Shown here: one piece after another, positions 44,105-54,442 of the stretch
Position numbering within the stretch: the stretch's first letter is position 1
How the letters are laid out: each line of letters opens with the position of its first letter
Assembly (NCBI GenBank): GCA_036320915.1
Contig: JAXBDG010000007.1
Span: 496,001-560,000, forward strand
Origin: Linnemannia elongata
Taxonomy: Eukaryota; Mortierellomycota; Mortierellomycetes; Mortierellales; Mortierellaceae
DNA length: 64,000 bases
Direction of reading: 5' to 3'
Program-made: the position numbers and the translations under genes
Notes under the pieces: model-generated
Databases searched by the model: none
Told to the model about the DNA's origin: nothing
What the model saw: the letters and a program-made list of their open reading frames with translations, nothing else

Positions 44105-47100
44105 CTCTTATTGTTCTCGTCCCCTTCTTTCATCCATTGTTACTTTTGTTTGTTCGCCACGGGAAGAAAAGAATAGCGTTTCATATTTTTGGAATGAAAA
44201 CCAACAAATAGAACGGCAATACTCATCATCATCATCCTACTAAGCATTAACACAAAGACCCTCTCCACAAGTGAAGTAAGCGGGTCAACGAGAATTGGTC
44301 TAACGGCAGAAAAACAAATGTTGATCGAATTTCATTTCAATTTAGCGTGTAGGCGTAACGAATAGGGATAGGGCATAGTCTGGTTAGCAAGTGTTGATGT
44401 GGGAAGGGATTGGTGAGAACCTTGTCTTGTACCTCTCATTGTCCTCTTCTAATAATTGCCGTTGACCAAGAAGGGATGTGGAAGTGGAGAGGGAGGAGAG
44501 GGAAGGGGAGAGAGGATGGATGGAGAGACGCGAAAAAGGTTGTTGTTTTCGTCTTTACTTTTGCAGGCATGTTTCAAAGAGCAAAAAAAAAGTACAAGGG
44601 TCTAGTGGTCAATGGTGGAGAGATCTGTCGTGATTAGTTGAGGGGGGTCAGAAAGGAAGGAGCCACAATGGAGAAAGAAGGAGAGGGAGAGGAAGGGACA
44701 AAGAAAGATGCTCTCAAGCTTTTGCATGTGGTGGGTGCCCTTTCCAGTCCTGCTACAGTAGATGAAATTGGATGGAAAAATAGTAGCCAGTGGGCATGAG
44801 AGTCGCGATGGTGTGGACACATCGCTCTGTTCAACAAAGGTGAGATAAAGTAGGTCAAGGGGAGGAGATCTTTGTTGGTGTGTGTCTGTCTGCTCTTACA
44901 GTTGTCGATTGGGGATTTCTTTGTCATTCCTTTCTTTTCTTCTTTTGTTCCGAACTGCTGCTTTGTCTTTGTCATTGACGTTGTCTTGTGCCAGGGGCAT
45001 CGCAACCTTGTTTCTGTCATTGCTATTCGGACAAATATGATGAAAAATACCAACGAAAGACGCTGTACTGGAGGATTGAGAACCCGCATTTATCAGACAT
45101 ACATAGTGCGAAGCTGTACATTGGCTTTTCCTTTTTTTGGTTTTCTTTGTTTTCTTTGTTGCTACTGTCGTTGTTGTTGTTAGGGGAGGGGGGTTTTTTT
45201 TTTTATCTCGGAGAATGATAACATGAAAAAAGAAAAAAGTCATTGTCAAATAGAGTTGGGTCCAAACGGCATTCAGGAACGGGGTTTCTTTCTCTCTGAA
45301 AAAAACCAGCGGGCACAGAAAACAACAAACGACAATCGAAGAAATAAGAACAAAGAGCACCACTTTCTGCGCTGTTTCCAAGGGTAGTTTGCTGGCATGC
45401 GCGCATGAACAAGAGGCGATGGGTACCCTGGCTGGCTGAGTTTGCTCATGCCCAATACCATTACGAGCACGGTTCTGTAATGGTTAGGTAGTCTCTGATT
45501 GCATCATGGGTTTTCTATCTCATAACTCGCTCTCCAAGCTAACAAGAAGAGAGAGTTTGGTTTTTACCTCATTCCGTTGGTCGTTGGTGTTCGAAAAAAG
45601 GTTTCCCTGCTGCCAGTGGTCTAATCCGCTCGCTTTGATTGCTCAAAAAGATACGGACAGACAGAGGGGAAAGGGCAAGTGGATGGACGGATGGACGGAG
45701 GATGAAGAGCAAAAGAGGAGAAAAAAAATAATAACAAAACGCGAGAGCCCTTTTTTTTTCTCCAATCTCTCTGCACTTTCTTCATACCTCTGCAGAGCGG
45801 AGGATGGATGTAGGCCCTTTTCTTTTTTTTTTGTCCTTGTTTGGGATGCATGTCGACATTCGCCTAAGGGTTGGCTGCATATTGTCAATGTTGATGTTAG
45901 CTCTCAAGCGAGTGCAATAGCGCATGTACTACTAATCGGTCGGCCTTGCTCTCTCTCTTCTATCACACACGCTGTTTTACATCAATCTCTATGGCTCCTT
46001 TTGCCCTTTTTCCTCTTCGAGTCCTCTACCAGCCATCAAAAGATAGCCAGGGCAGCCAGCCAGGCGTAGTGGTGTATGCACGAGACGAAGCGCCCCGACC
46101 TTGACAATTTTCATTTCTCACCACATATTTCCGAGCAAAGAGAGCCTTTTCTTGTTGTTCTGGGCTGCGATATGGTTTAGGTGTAACAGGCAAAGAAGGC
46201 GGGGTCCCTACCTACTGAGACCGACCATTGGCCTTTGCTTTTCTACAGTTTGGAGTTTTCTAACAGTCGTGGTTGGCCTGGTTTCTGTACCAGTTGGAGA
46301 TAAAAAGTGGCGCGGGGAAGAAAAAAGAACCTACAGAAAAAAAAAAAAAAAAAAGAGTTCTCTTCCTCCTATCGAGTGGATAGGGGTAGGGTGGAGGTGG
46401 GGCGTGGTGACCAACGGTTGAGTTGGTATCATACAGGACTTGTCAGCTATTTCTGAACTCCGGGGATGATGCGTGGGGTGCACGTTTTTTGATTCCTTGA
46501 TGATCACTTGAGAAAGGAGAAAAGGTCGTTGGTCAGGCACAATAGTAAGCTGGCAGTAGGGGGGAAGAAGAAGATGAAGACAGGGGATGGATGGGGTCTG
46601 GATGCTAGGGGGGAGGTTTATTTGCAGGAGTGGTAAGAGACAAGGCAATGCGTCCGCCCGGTAGAAGCAAGGAAAGGCGAAGAAAAAAAGTAAAATTGGT
46701 TTTTGTTTGTTTATCTATTTTGTGTCCATGTTTTGTTTGTTGTTGTCCGTTTTGATTGGGAAAGGAAAGACGAGTTGGGTGGGAGAAAGACGAGAGGAGG
46801 GGAAGAAGGAGTAACGGTCGAACATGGCCGCATTGGCTTGAATTTTAAATGAGTGGGTGTACTTTTGTAATCTGTTCAGTGTGTGTGTGTGAGAGATAAA
46901 TAGGCTAGACAACCACAAACAACAACAATGACAGCGACACCAACAATGTTACCTGCCCACAATGATGAAAGCAATTTGGCAATGATAACCGCCGTACTCA
47001 GATTTCTTACCCTTGACAAAGTTGGTTAGGCCTTGTTTGTAGCAGCTGGGTCGATGAGGACATAGATCGAGAAGAAGAAGAAGAAGAAGAAGAAGCAAAG

Positions 47101-47749
47101 GGTCGGAGGACTAGGAACGAGAACAGTGGCAAGAGTGAAGGAGGGGGCAGACAAAGAAAAGAGGAAAAAACCTTATGCTGCCAGGTGTAAGCTGACAAGG
47201 TGCCAAAATGAATAGGCAAACTGCATGTGCATTCTAATAATAAAAAAAAAAGAAAATCCAATTGAGTGATTGAATTGGATAACTATAGTAAAACTAACCA
47301 ACCCAAACTAACTGATTGTGCCTGGCTGGATGTTTTCTCACTCACTCTCTCTCTCTGTATCTGTTTCTCATCACTGTATCCCTCCTTCTAATCAGCTCCA
47401 CTGCCGTTTCGTCCTTTTCTTTTCTTTTTTCTTTCTTTCTCTTCGCTCTCTTCTTTTTCTTTTCTCTTTTTCTCTTTTCTCTTTACGTCTTTCGTCCCCC
47501 CCTCCCCCTTCCCTTCACTCTCTTCTATCCGTTATACTCTTCCTCTCTCCCTCCCTCTTTTAACGTCTGTTCTCTATCCCCTCTCTCACTACCACTCATC
47601 TCATCAACCTCTTCTCATCCTCCTCCTCACTCTCCACTCCACTTCTCTTTTCTCTCATCCGCGTCCTACTTCAGGTAACGACCCTTTACCTTATTCACAA
47701 CTACAGCAACTGCATATCGATCAACAGCCAGGGGAGAAGACAGCTTCAG

Positions 47750-47750
47750 C

Positions 47751-47785
<35 letters not shown>
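47750..47785. repeat. (CAA)12 microsatellite
   Basis: Triplet repeat of about 36 bp in the pyrimidine-rich region upstream of the EDD glycosyltransferase-like gene. Confidence 0.85.
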
Positions 47786-49003
47786 AGGCACATTCACACA
47801 CATACCCCTTCCTCGTCAACAACAACCCCCTTCCTCTTCCCCCTTCTCCTGCTTTCCCTCCGCCCAGGGCAAACAGACAGTAGCCTCATTTTCTCTCCTA
47901 TAACAAAATACTCATTCAACCTAGCATCAACACCTACTTTCCTTTCACTTTGCATATTTTGCATTGCAACATACCACACCTCCCACCATACCACTGCAAA
48001 ACAAAACACCTCCTTTCATTCATACCCTTCTCTCATCACCCTTGTTTTCTTTTCGACATCTACTACTCCTACCTGCTGCACACCCCTTCCTGGCTCCCCC
48101 TCCTTTTATCCCTCGAACCCACCTCGTTTTACTCTCCTTAAAAAAATACTTGTCCCTTTGTTGTCTTTTGGGTGTGTCTTTGTCCGTCTTTATATTTCGA
48201 CATATGCATACCTTATGCATACCCAGCACGGCCAGCTTGCCCAGTAGCTTGCCGATCGCCTCGTCACGAAAGCGAGGCTTTCTTCTGATTTCACGGAGGC
48301 TGGCTAGTTTGGATGCAACAAAAAAAAGGCTAATCGGGGTTGTGTTTGTGATGAGTGTGAGTGTGTCATTACGAACATGCTCTCACCAACTAACCGCACA
48401 CATACATACACTCACAAAGACATGAAAGCAAGGTCGGCATTTTGTACCCCTCTCGGACTTTTTTCTTTTATCTATGTCCCAGGGAACATTATGTGTGTGA
48501 GTTGTATGTGAAGAAAGGAACCACTCACTCTTGTGCCCACAGACAGGTGGTGCTGTTTCGGTGTGTCGGAGAGGGTAGAAAAGAGACTGGACATTGGGCT
48601 GGGTTTCTAAGCGACTCTTTTTTTTTTTTTTTTTTTTTTTTTTTCTTTTGACCGGATTCAACGGATGGGTTTCGACCCTTTCGCCTGGTTTTTTTTTCTT
48701 CTTTTTCTATTCTATTGTGAATTGAACTCCACTCGGGAGTTCTTCTCTTCTCCCACTGGCTGGATAACTGGCTGTACTAGCTAACTGGACAATAGCCTGC
48801 CAAGCATCCATTCTTCTTATTTCTCTTCTCTTGTTTATCATTGACCCAGCGTACTCACCCTTTGTCTCTTCTTTCCTTTCTTCTCTTCATTCTTCCTTCA
48901 TATTAGATCCCATACTTCACTCCTCTTCTCATCCTTCAACTTCTTCTCCTCCCTCCTCTCCCTCTCAGTCCTTATCATTCCTACGTAGTCCGGCAGCCCG
49001 CAA

Positions 49004-51913
49004 ATGGTTGTCTCATCCTCGTCCACATCGTCGCTTACACAGCAGCGAAACCTCCTGAGCCAACAGCTCCACTCCTCCCTCTCCTCCCAACACCTCAACC
49101 CAAACCCATCCTACTCCTCTTATGCCTCCTCAATAGCTTCTGCCCCAGGATCCAGGCCCTCCTCGCCTGCAGCCATGAACATCGGCACCACCATCAATGT
49201 CCCTACTCCCCCACAATCTCCCACCGCCTTCCAACTCAAAACCTTCGCCTCTTCTTCCTCAGCCCCTCCAACTCCTCCTATCAGCACAGTCGTCACCGTC
49301 GGTACTCCTGGCGCCCAGACTCCTTCCTCATCCACGTCCTCATATTTCCCCAATATCAATACCCCTCAGGTTCAACAACAGCAGCAAAGCCTTTCATTGG
49401 TATCACTTCTGAACCAGCCAGTGACAAGGGCTGTGATTTTCTTTACAGTTATCCTGTCATTAGTGGGCCTCGGAGGAAAGTTCCCTGAGCACTGCGTCTC
49501 ACCCTCCTATGTTCTCTACGCTGGCGAATACCTTTCCCTTTTTGCATCGCCCTTTGTCATCCCATTGACACCATCGCTCCTCGCCGCTGCCCAGGTTGGC
49601 CTGGTGTCGTCCGTCATTCTCGCTATGACCAACATCCTCTCCCTGGCTCTCTTTGAGGACCAATTGACGACAGTCTTCAATGGCGATGGTTCCAGGATTT
49701 TCCGCAATCTCTTCCTCGTCATGATGGCCTTGACCATGGCCTTGCGCACATTCATGGGCTTTATCTTTTCCCGGGCCACTGGCTGGCACATCCCTGAACT
49801 CTTCTTCAGCGATTCCATGTTTGAATGCAACTTTGGTAAGTCGTGAACCCTTTTTCGTTGTGAATGTGAAATCGTCTGGGATCTGAAAACATACTGGGAT
49901 CTGGGGTGAATCAACGATTACTTTTGCAAAACTGGGATCCACATTTCGCAGACTGGCAGCAACAATATCAAACAAAACAAACGCAGCAAAGCAAACATCC
50001 ATACTTTGTTTTGCAGGGACGGAACTAAAAGCGATCCAAGGAAGGGCCTTTTTTTTACTGCGTTAACAGAAATACATTCCTCCTCCGCCTTGAGGTCAAA
50101 TGTATCATTGGAGCAAGAGAGGGAGTGAGCAGCAACTGCAGCAAGTATCAACAGCAAGCGATCGTACTCCTTCAGCTCATGCAGTAGATCGCAGTAATCC
50201 TCAGCACTGCCTTCAAACTCGACCATTTCGCCAAAAATAACAAAAAAAAAGAGGGCTTTTGCTAAAACAGCAGAGACAATGGAATGACGATGGAACAGAC
50301 GAGGGTCCAAGCACCCCTGTCCAATCCTGGGATAGTTCTCGCGATCATATCTAGTCTCTTTCTTGTTTTTCTTTTCTTTTGTTCTACAAAGACAATGCAA
50401 GTGGAGCACGCGGAGGTATCGGGGGCTGAGAGAAAAGGAGACAGGGTGTGGAAAAGAGGGGTATAGCATCATTAACTTGGTCATCATGTGTACCGTTCTT
50501 AGCCAACAATGTCTTGACTAATTCATATGTACGTATCTATTTTTGCAATTCTTTACCATTAGGCCTTGCTCCCTATCTCTTTGGTCTCTTGATGGTTCAG
50601 TCCTTGTTCCCCACCTCAAACGAAAAGGCGCCTTCCTTCTGGAACTTGAGGAGGACACACGCTCAGCTCATCCTCTGCCTCGTCAATGTCATCCCCAAGA
50701 CAATCGTTTGGTGGGCTGGCGCTGGTATGATCGTCGGCTTCTTTGCTTCCGTCACCATCTCCTTCCAGCGCCGTCTCGGTCGCTGGGGTGGAAAGGTCAA
50801 GACTTCGACCTTTGAGAAGAACGTGTGGGAGGAGGAGATCTACGAGGCCATGTTGGCAGAGGACGATTCCTTTTCCGACTCGACCGTCACTGGCGAATCC
50901 TCAACAACTTTCAAGGAGAAGAAGTCTTCCCTCTCAGCTACCTGGAAGGTCATGGCCTATGTCCTGCCTACTCTGCTCTTTGTCCTCTTGATCCTCGTTG
51001 GATGCAACCAGTACCACACCTTCAGGGAAGACATCCCTAACGACGTCATCAGCCAAACGATTGAGCCCCAGACACCCTACCTCTTGACCTTGGTCTTGAT
51101 GACTGCACCCAGGAAGCGTGGAGCGACTTATATCAAGGAAACCCTTTCATCCTACCTCGCCAACTTTCCCGATGAGGAAGTCGACTCGCTCTACTCCAGG
51201 ATCCAGATTGTTGTTTACACTCATTTCACGGATTTCCCAGGATACGATGACGCCAAGGCCTACTTTGACACCATCCCCAAGGCCCGCAAGCACGTCAAGT
51301 GGGTCCGCGACGAAGGCTCGGAGAAGAACCAACGCAAGCATTTGGTCAGCGCGATCCGCAAAATTGGTACTGTCGACGAGTCTGTCTACTTGGGCGTTAT
51401 GGAGGACGATTTCCCTTTTTGCGAGGATGGCTGGCAGGAGATGCTCAACACGATCTACAGGGCCCACACGGAGGTCAAGGACCACTGCGGCGTCTTTGTC
51501 GGAACTGGTGGCAGTGGGTTGATCTTTAAGCGCTCGGTTGCATTGACTGCTTCATTCATCCTCGAGAGCGATGTCCAGACGGCGGCGCTGGGTCTGACCG
51601 CCCCTCCACCAGATATCAGTCTTCAGGATTGTCTTATGGGCAAGCACGAGTTTTGCTCTAGCTGCGCTGGCACCTTGGTGACAAGCCGCACTTTGCTCCA
51701 AAGACATCTTGGCTATAACTCTTCGACCAGTGGCGATGGCTACGACAAGAACCAGTTCCAATGCGGATGGAGACAGCCCTTCGTAAGTTCTTCTCTCCTT
51801 GTCTTTCTCTCTTTCTTTTACATTTTTTTTGTTGTTGTGAACCGGATGCTAACCATTGCATTATCTTTTTGTATCTTCAATAGAACGGCATGCCTAATGT
51901 ACATACCCTCTAA
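49004..51913 (+). CDS. Multi-TM protein with C-terminal EDD-motif glycosyltransferase-like domain
   Basis: Exons 49004-49835, 50563-51782 and 51884-51913; 693 aa. Introns of 727 and 101 nt, GT-AG (GTAAGT donors), frame kept. Residues 1-135 are Ser/Pro-rich and disordered. A block with about six hydrophobic helices follows (about 142-345), including the loop PEHCVSPSYVLYAGEYLSLF; the layout recalls rhomboid-fold membrane proteins, but no GxSG active site is seen. A further TM (about 407-425) precedes a lumenal-type domain (448-693) with YLLTLVLMTAPRK, VVYTHF, GVMEDDFPFC (EDD at 558-560, DxD-type metal/nucleotide-sugar motif), GGSGLIFKR and paired cysteines (HEFCSSCAG). This half is reminiscent of PGAP4/MGAT4-type glycosyltransferases, such as the one adding GalNAc to GPI anchors. 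That identity is inference. The third exon adds only nine residues (NGMPNVHTL). Confidence 0.8.
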
Positions 51914-52866
51914 GTTCCTCTACTCAACGCAAGGCAAACCTCTCTCTTATCTGACGCCAACCCTCCGCCTCTGGACGCAGATCGTCCGTTCCCTCCCTTT
52001 TTCTTTTTTTTATTGCCTTTTATTCCCCTATCTAATTCTCTTGTCTTTTTCGTACTTTGCTTTCCTTGTTTTTATTTGCTTTTCTTGTTTTTCTATTTTA
52101 TTATTCCTGCATATCATTATTCCCATCCTCCTACAGCTACCCTTAGACACGCTTTCTCATGATTGAAAGCATTTTACCTCACACAAAAAAACCCGCCCTC
52201 TCCCAACTCTTCTTGTCGTCTTTTTTCTTGTTTCTTTACTACTGCAGTTGTACACTACACCCATAATAAATCTAATTATTACTCAACCCGAAAAGAAAAA
52301 GCCTCAATAATACCATGTTATCATCCAGTGCTCAAAGGTTTCTCTCTTCATGCTCAACTGGTTTCAGAAGTTGAAGGAAAAGAGAGAAAGAGAGAGAGAG
52401 AGAGAGGGAGAAAGAGTGCGGGCACACATGGGGGGAGTACAGAGGTTTAAGCGACACACATAGAGGCTGCAGAAGCACGTCACCAGTAGACACTGGGAGT
52501 TCTACATCGTTACATGCCCATGCCTAACCCGGAATTGGAATTCCGGCCAGCCCAGTCGAGCCAGGCTAAGACGGGGCGTGAGGGCCGTGAGAGAAGATGA
52601 GAAAGAAGTAAGTTGACTTTTTGTTTCTCCTTCTGTGTAGGCCCTTTGACGAGGCGGGGGCGAGGCGGGAGCGGAGGAAGACGGTGATTTTTTTTTTTTT
52701 TTTTCTTTCGGTGTTCGCAAAAAAAAAAAAAAATGTTTATTTCTTCGCTGCCCAACAAACAGGGCGCATTTTTTTTTCCACCACCCCCTCTCTCCCTCAC
52801 CTCTCTTCTCTCTCTCTCTCTCACTCCTTCTCACTCATTCCATTACCTTCAAAAACTAAAAGCATA
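51914..52866. other. Intergenic region before the cytochrome oxidase subunit gene
   Basis: About 950 bp. Contains a GA repeat (about 52386-52409), T- and A-runs at about 52687-52733 and a CT-rich leader (52777-52850) directly before the COX subunit ATG. No gene seen. Confidence 0.5.
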
Positions 52867-54078
52867 ATGTTCGCCATTCGTGCTGTTCGCCCCGCCACTG
52901 TGGCCCGTATCGTCCGCTCGTCTTCTTCTATTCAAGTGTCCCAGTTCTCTGCCTGTGCTACTCGCTTTGGTGAGTATTTTCTGGACACGACTTGTACACC
53001 TTTTTTTTTATTTTTTTATATTTCAGTTCGTTCTGTTCATTGTCACGAATGGAGAAGGTGCATGCATGCAATGAGGAGGAGGAAAGGGGTGGGGGGAGGG
53101 GAATCGGGAGTTGGCAAAGAGTAATACCAACAGCGAAAAGGATTAGACTACACGACAACGTGGAGAGGAAGAGTGGGACATGACAAAGCCAACTTATGAG
53201 AGTAGCTATTGCAAAAGGACCCCCCCCCCCCCCGTTGAACATTTTAGTGTACATGCGGATACAATATAGAGGAGGAGGAGTAGGCAAGGTATACATCGGA
53301 ATCGGAGAATCGGGTACAAAGGGAAACTGACTGCCAATACCCGATTATCTGGTTGTTAACAAAATGGTAGTGTTATCTGATTTTCAGGAACGGGGCCACA
53401 TTGATACCATCATCTTGATCTCCACAAAAAAAAAAAAAAAAAAGACTACCGACACTAACAAACTTCAATCTTACCCTTCTCCCTCCTTCAATAACATCAA
53501 AACTCCCCCCCCCCCCCCCCCCCTCCAAACAAAACAGGAGGCAACCATGAGGTCAAGGTGAACCAAGGCCCAGGCGCAGCTCCAGGAGCAACCCCCACAG
53601 ATTTGAACCAATCCACCGGACTGGAACGCGCCGAGCTGCTCGGAAAGATGGAAGGAAAGGATATCTTTGACCTTGCACCCCTCGAGGTCCATGTCCGTGG
53701 TACTAAAACCAACCCTACCATCATCCGCTCTCGCGATCCCGTCCGCTACGTCGGTTGCTCCGGTAAGCCTTTCAAGATGCAAGGCCAAAAAAAAAAAAAC
53801 CAGGGCTGTCCACTGCTTAATGTCCAATGCGAGCGATAGATTTTTAGTGTTCATTCGTTTTCGTTTGCAAACTGCTGGGGGGTTGTTTTTGGATCCTGAC
53901 ATACATGTTGTTGTGTCCTTTCCTTTTAGGTGTCCCGGGAGAGCACCATGAGGTGCATTGGTTGTTGATTGACCAGAGTCACGAGTTTGATCGCTGCGAC
54001 CAGTGTGGAAACGTTTACAAGTGGTCGGCCTACGAGCCTGACGAGAACTTTCCCAGTTCTGGACTCCACCACCACTAA
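52867..54078 (+). CDS. COX4: Cytochrome c oxidase subunit Vb (yeast Cox4), zinc-binding
   Basis: Exons 52867-52969, 53538-53762 and 53930-54078; introns of 568 and 167 nt, both after the first base of a Gly codon; 158 aa. The first 33 residues are an Arg/Ser-rich mitochondrial presequence without acidic residues. The mature part shows GLERAELLGKMEGKDIF, then DPVRYVGCSG ... HHEVHWLLID and RCDQCGNVYKW. The single Cys in VGCSG, a following His and the CxxC match the zinc site of yeast Cox4 more than the four-Cys mammalian COX5B. It is a nuclear-encoded structural subunit on the matrix side of complex IV. Intron 1 is long and carries 15- and 19-base C runs, the second only 14 nt from the 3' splice site. 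A 78-bp CAA repeat begins 28 bp after the stop; AATAAA is at 54285. Confidence 0.96.
53220..53234. repeat. Poly-C tract (15 bp) in COX4 intron 1
   Basis: Sense-strand C run in the middle of the 568-nt first intron. Confidence 0.85.
53505..53523. repeat. Poly-C tract (19 bp) at the COX4 intron 1 acceptor
   Basis: Run of 19 C ending 14 bp before the CAG acceptor at 53535-53537; it occupies the position of the polypyrimidine tract. Confidence 0.88.
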
Positions 54079-54106
54079 AAGTTCCAACCCGTCGTAAAAA
54101 CAACGG

Positions 54107-54107
54107 C

Positions 54108-54184
<77 letters not shown>
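54107..54184. repeat. (CAA)26 microsatellite in the COX4 3' UTR
   Basis: About 78 bp of uninterrupted CAA triplets starting 28 bp after the COX4 stop codon and before its poly-A signal, so almost certainly transcribed. Confidence 0.9.
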
Positions 54185-54284
54185 AAAGGGCTATGGAAGA
54201 AAAAACAAATTGAATATCCTAGAGAAGTGAACCATTCAACTGCATTCTTCACAATGACCGCAAGGTACGATGTCCCTCTCTCAA

Positions 54285-54290
54285 AATAAA
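54285..54290 (+). terminator. Poly-A signal AATAAA of COX4
   Basis: Canonical hexamer about 207 bp after the stop codon, downstream of the CAA repeat. A second A-run (about 54388-54407) follows before the convergent F-box gene ends. Confidence 0.5.
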
Positions 54291-54442
54291 TAGTCCTTCA
54301 AATAATCCTTTGTTCGCTCCATTGGTTGTGCTTTGTATATTATGATTTTCTCTTTATCTCCTGCATGTTTAGGTGCAACTTCTAAAGCAAAAAAAAAAAA
54401 AAAAAAGGACTGAAGCGAAAGTGAAAGTAGGAAGCGAGGACT

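Larger units (their letters stand above)
43475..49003. other. Gene-poor interval of about 5.5 kb
   Basis: Upstream of the tRNA to the EDD glycosyltransferase-like gene. Contains a 30-T run (44075-44104), GAA repeats (about 47074-47094), a long pyrimidine-rich block (about 47330-48150), a CAA repeat (47750-47785), a small hairpin GCCTCG ... CGAGGC near 48265-48285 and a 27-T run (48618-48644). Frames of 100-187 codons are low complexity or antisense to pyrimidine tracts. No gene is supported. Confidence 0.55.

Noticed and set aside
45506..46069. 187-codon plus-strand frame
   Set aside because: Low-complexity, interrupted by homopolymer-derived residues, no domain and no splice partners.
52502..52834. 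Minus-strand frames before COX4
   Set aside because: Formed by CT/GA microsatellite and poly-A/T runs; low complexity only.
53471..54184. 237-codon minus-strand frame starting with poly-Leu
   Set aside because: Poly-Leu is the antisense of the CAA repeat and the rest is antisense to COX4 exons.
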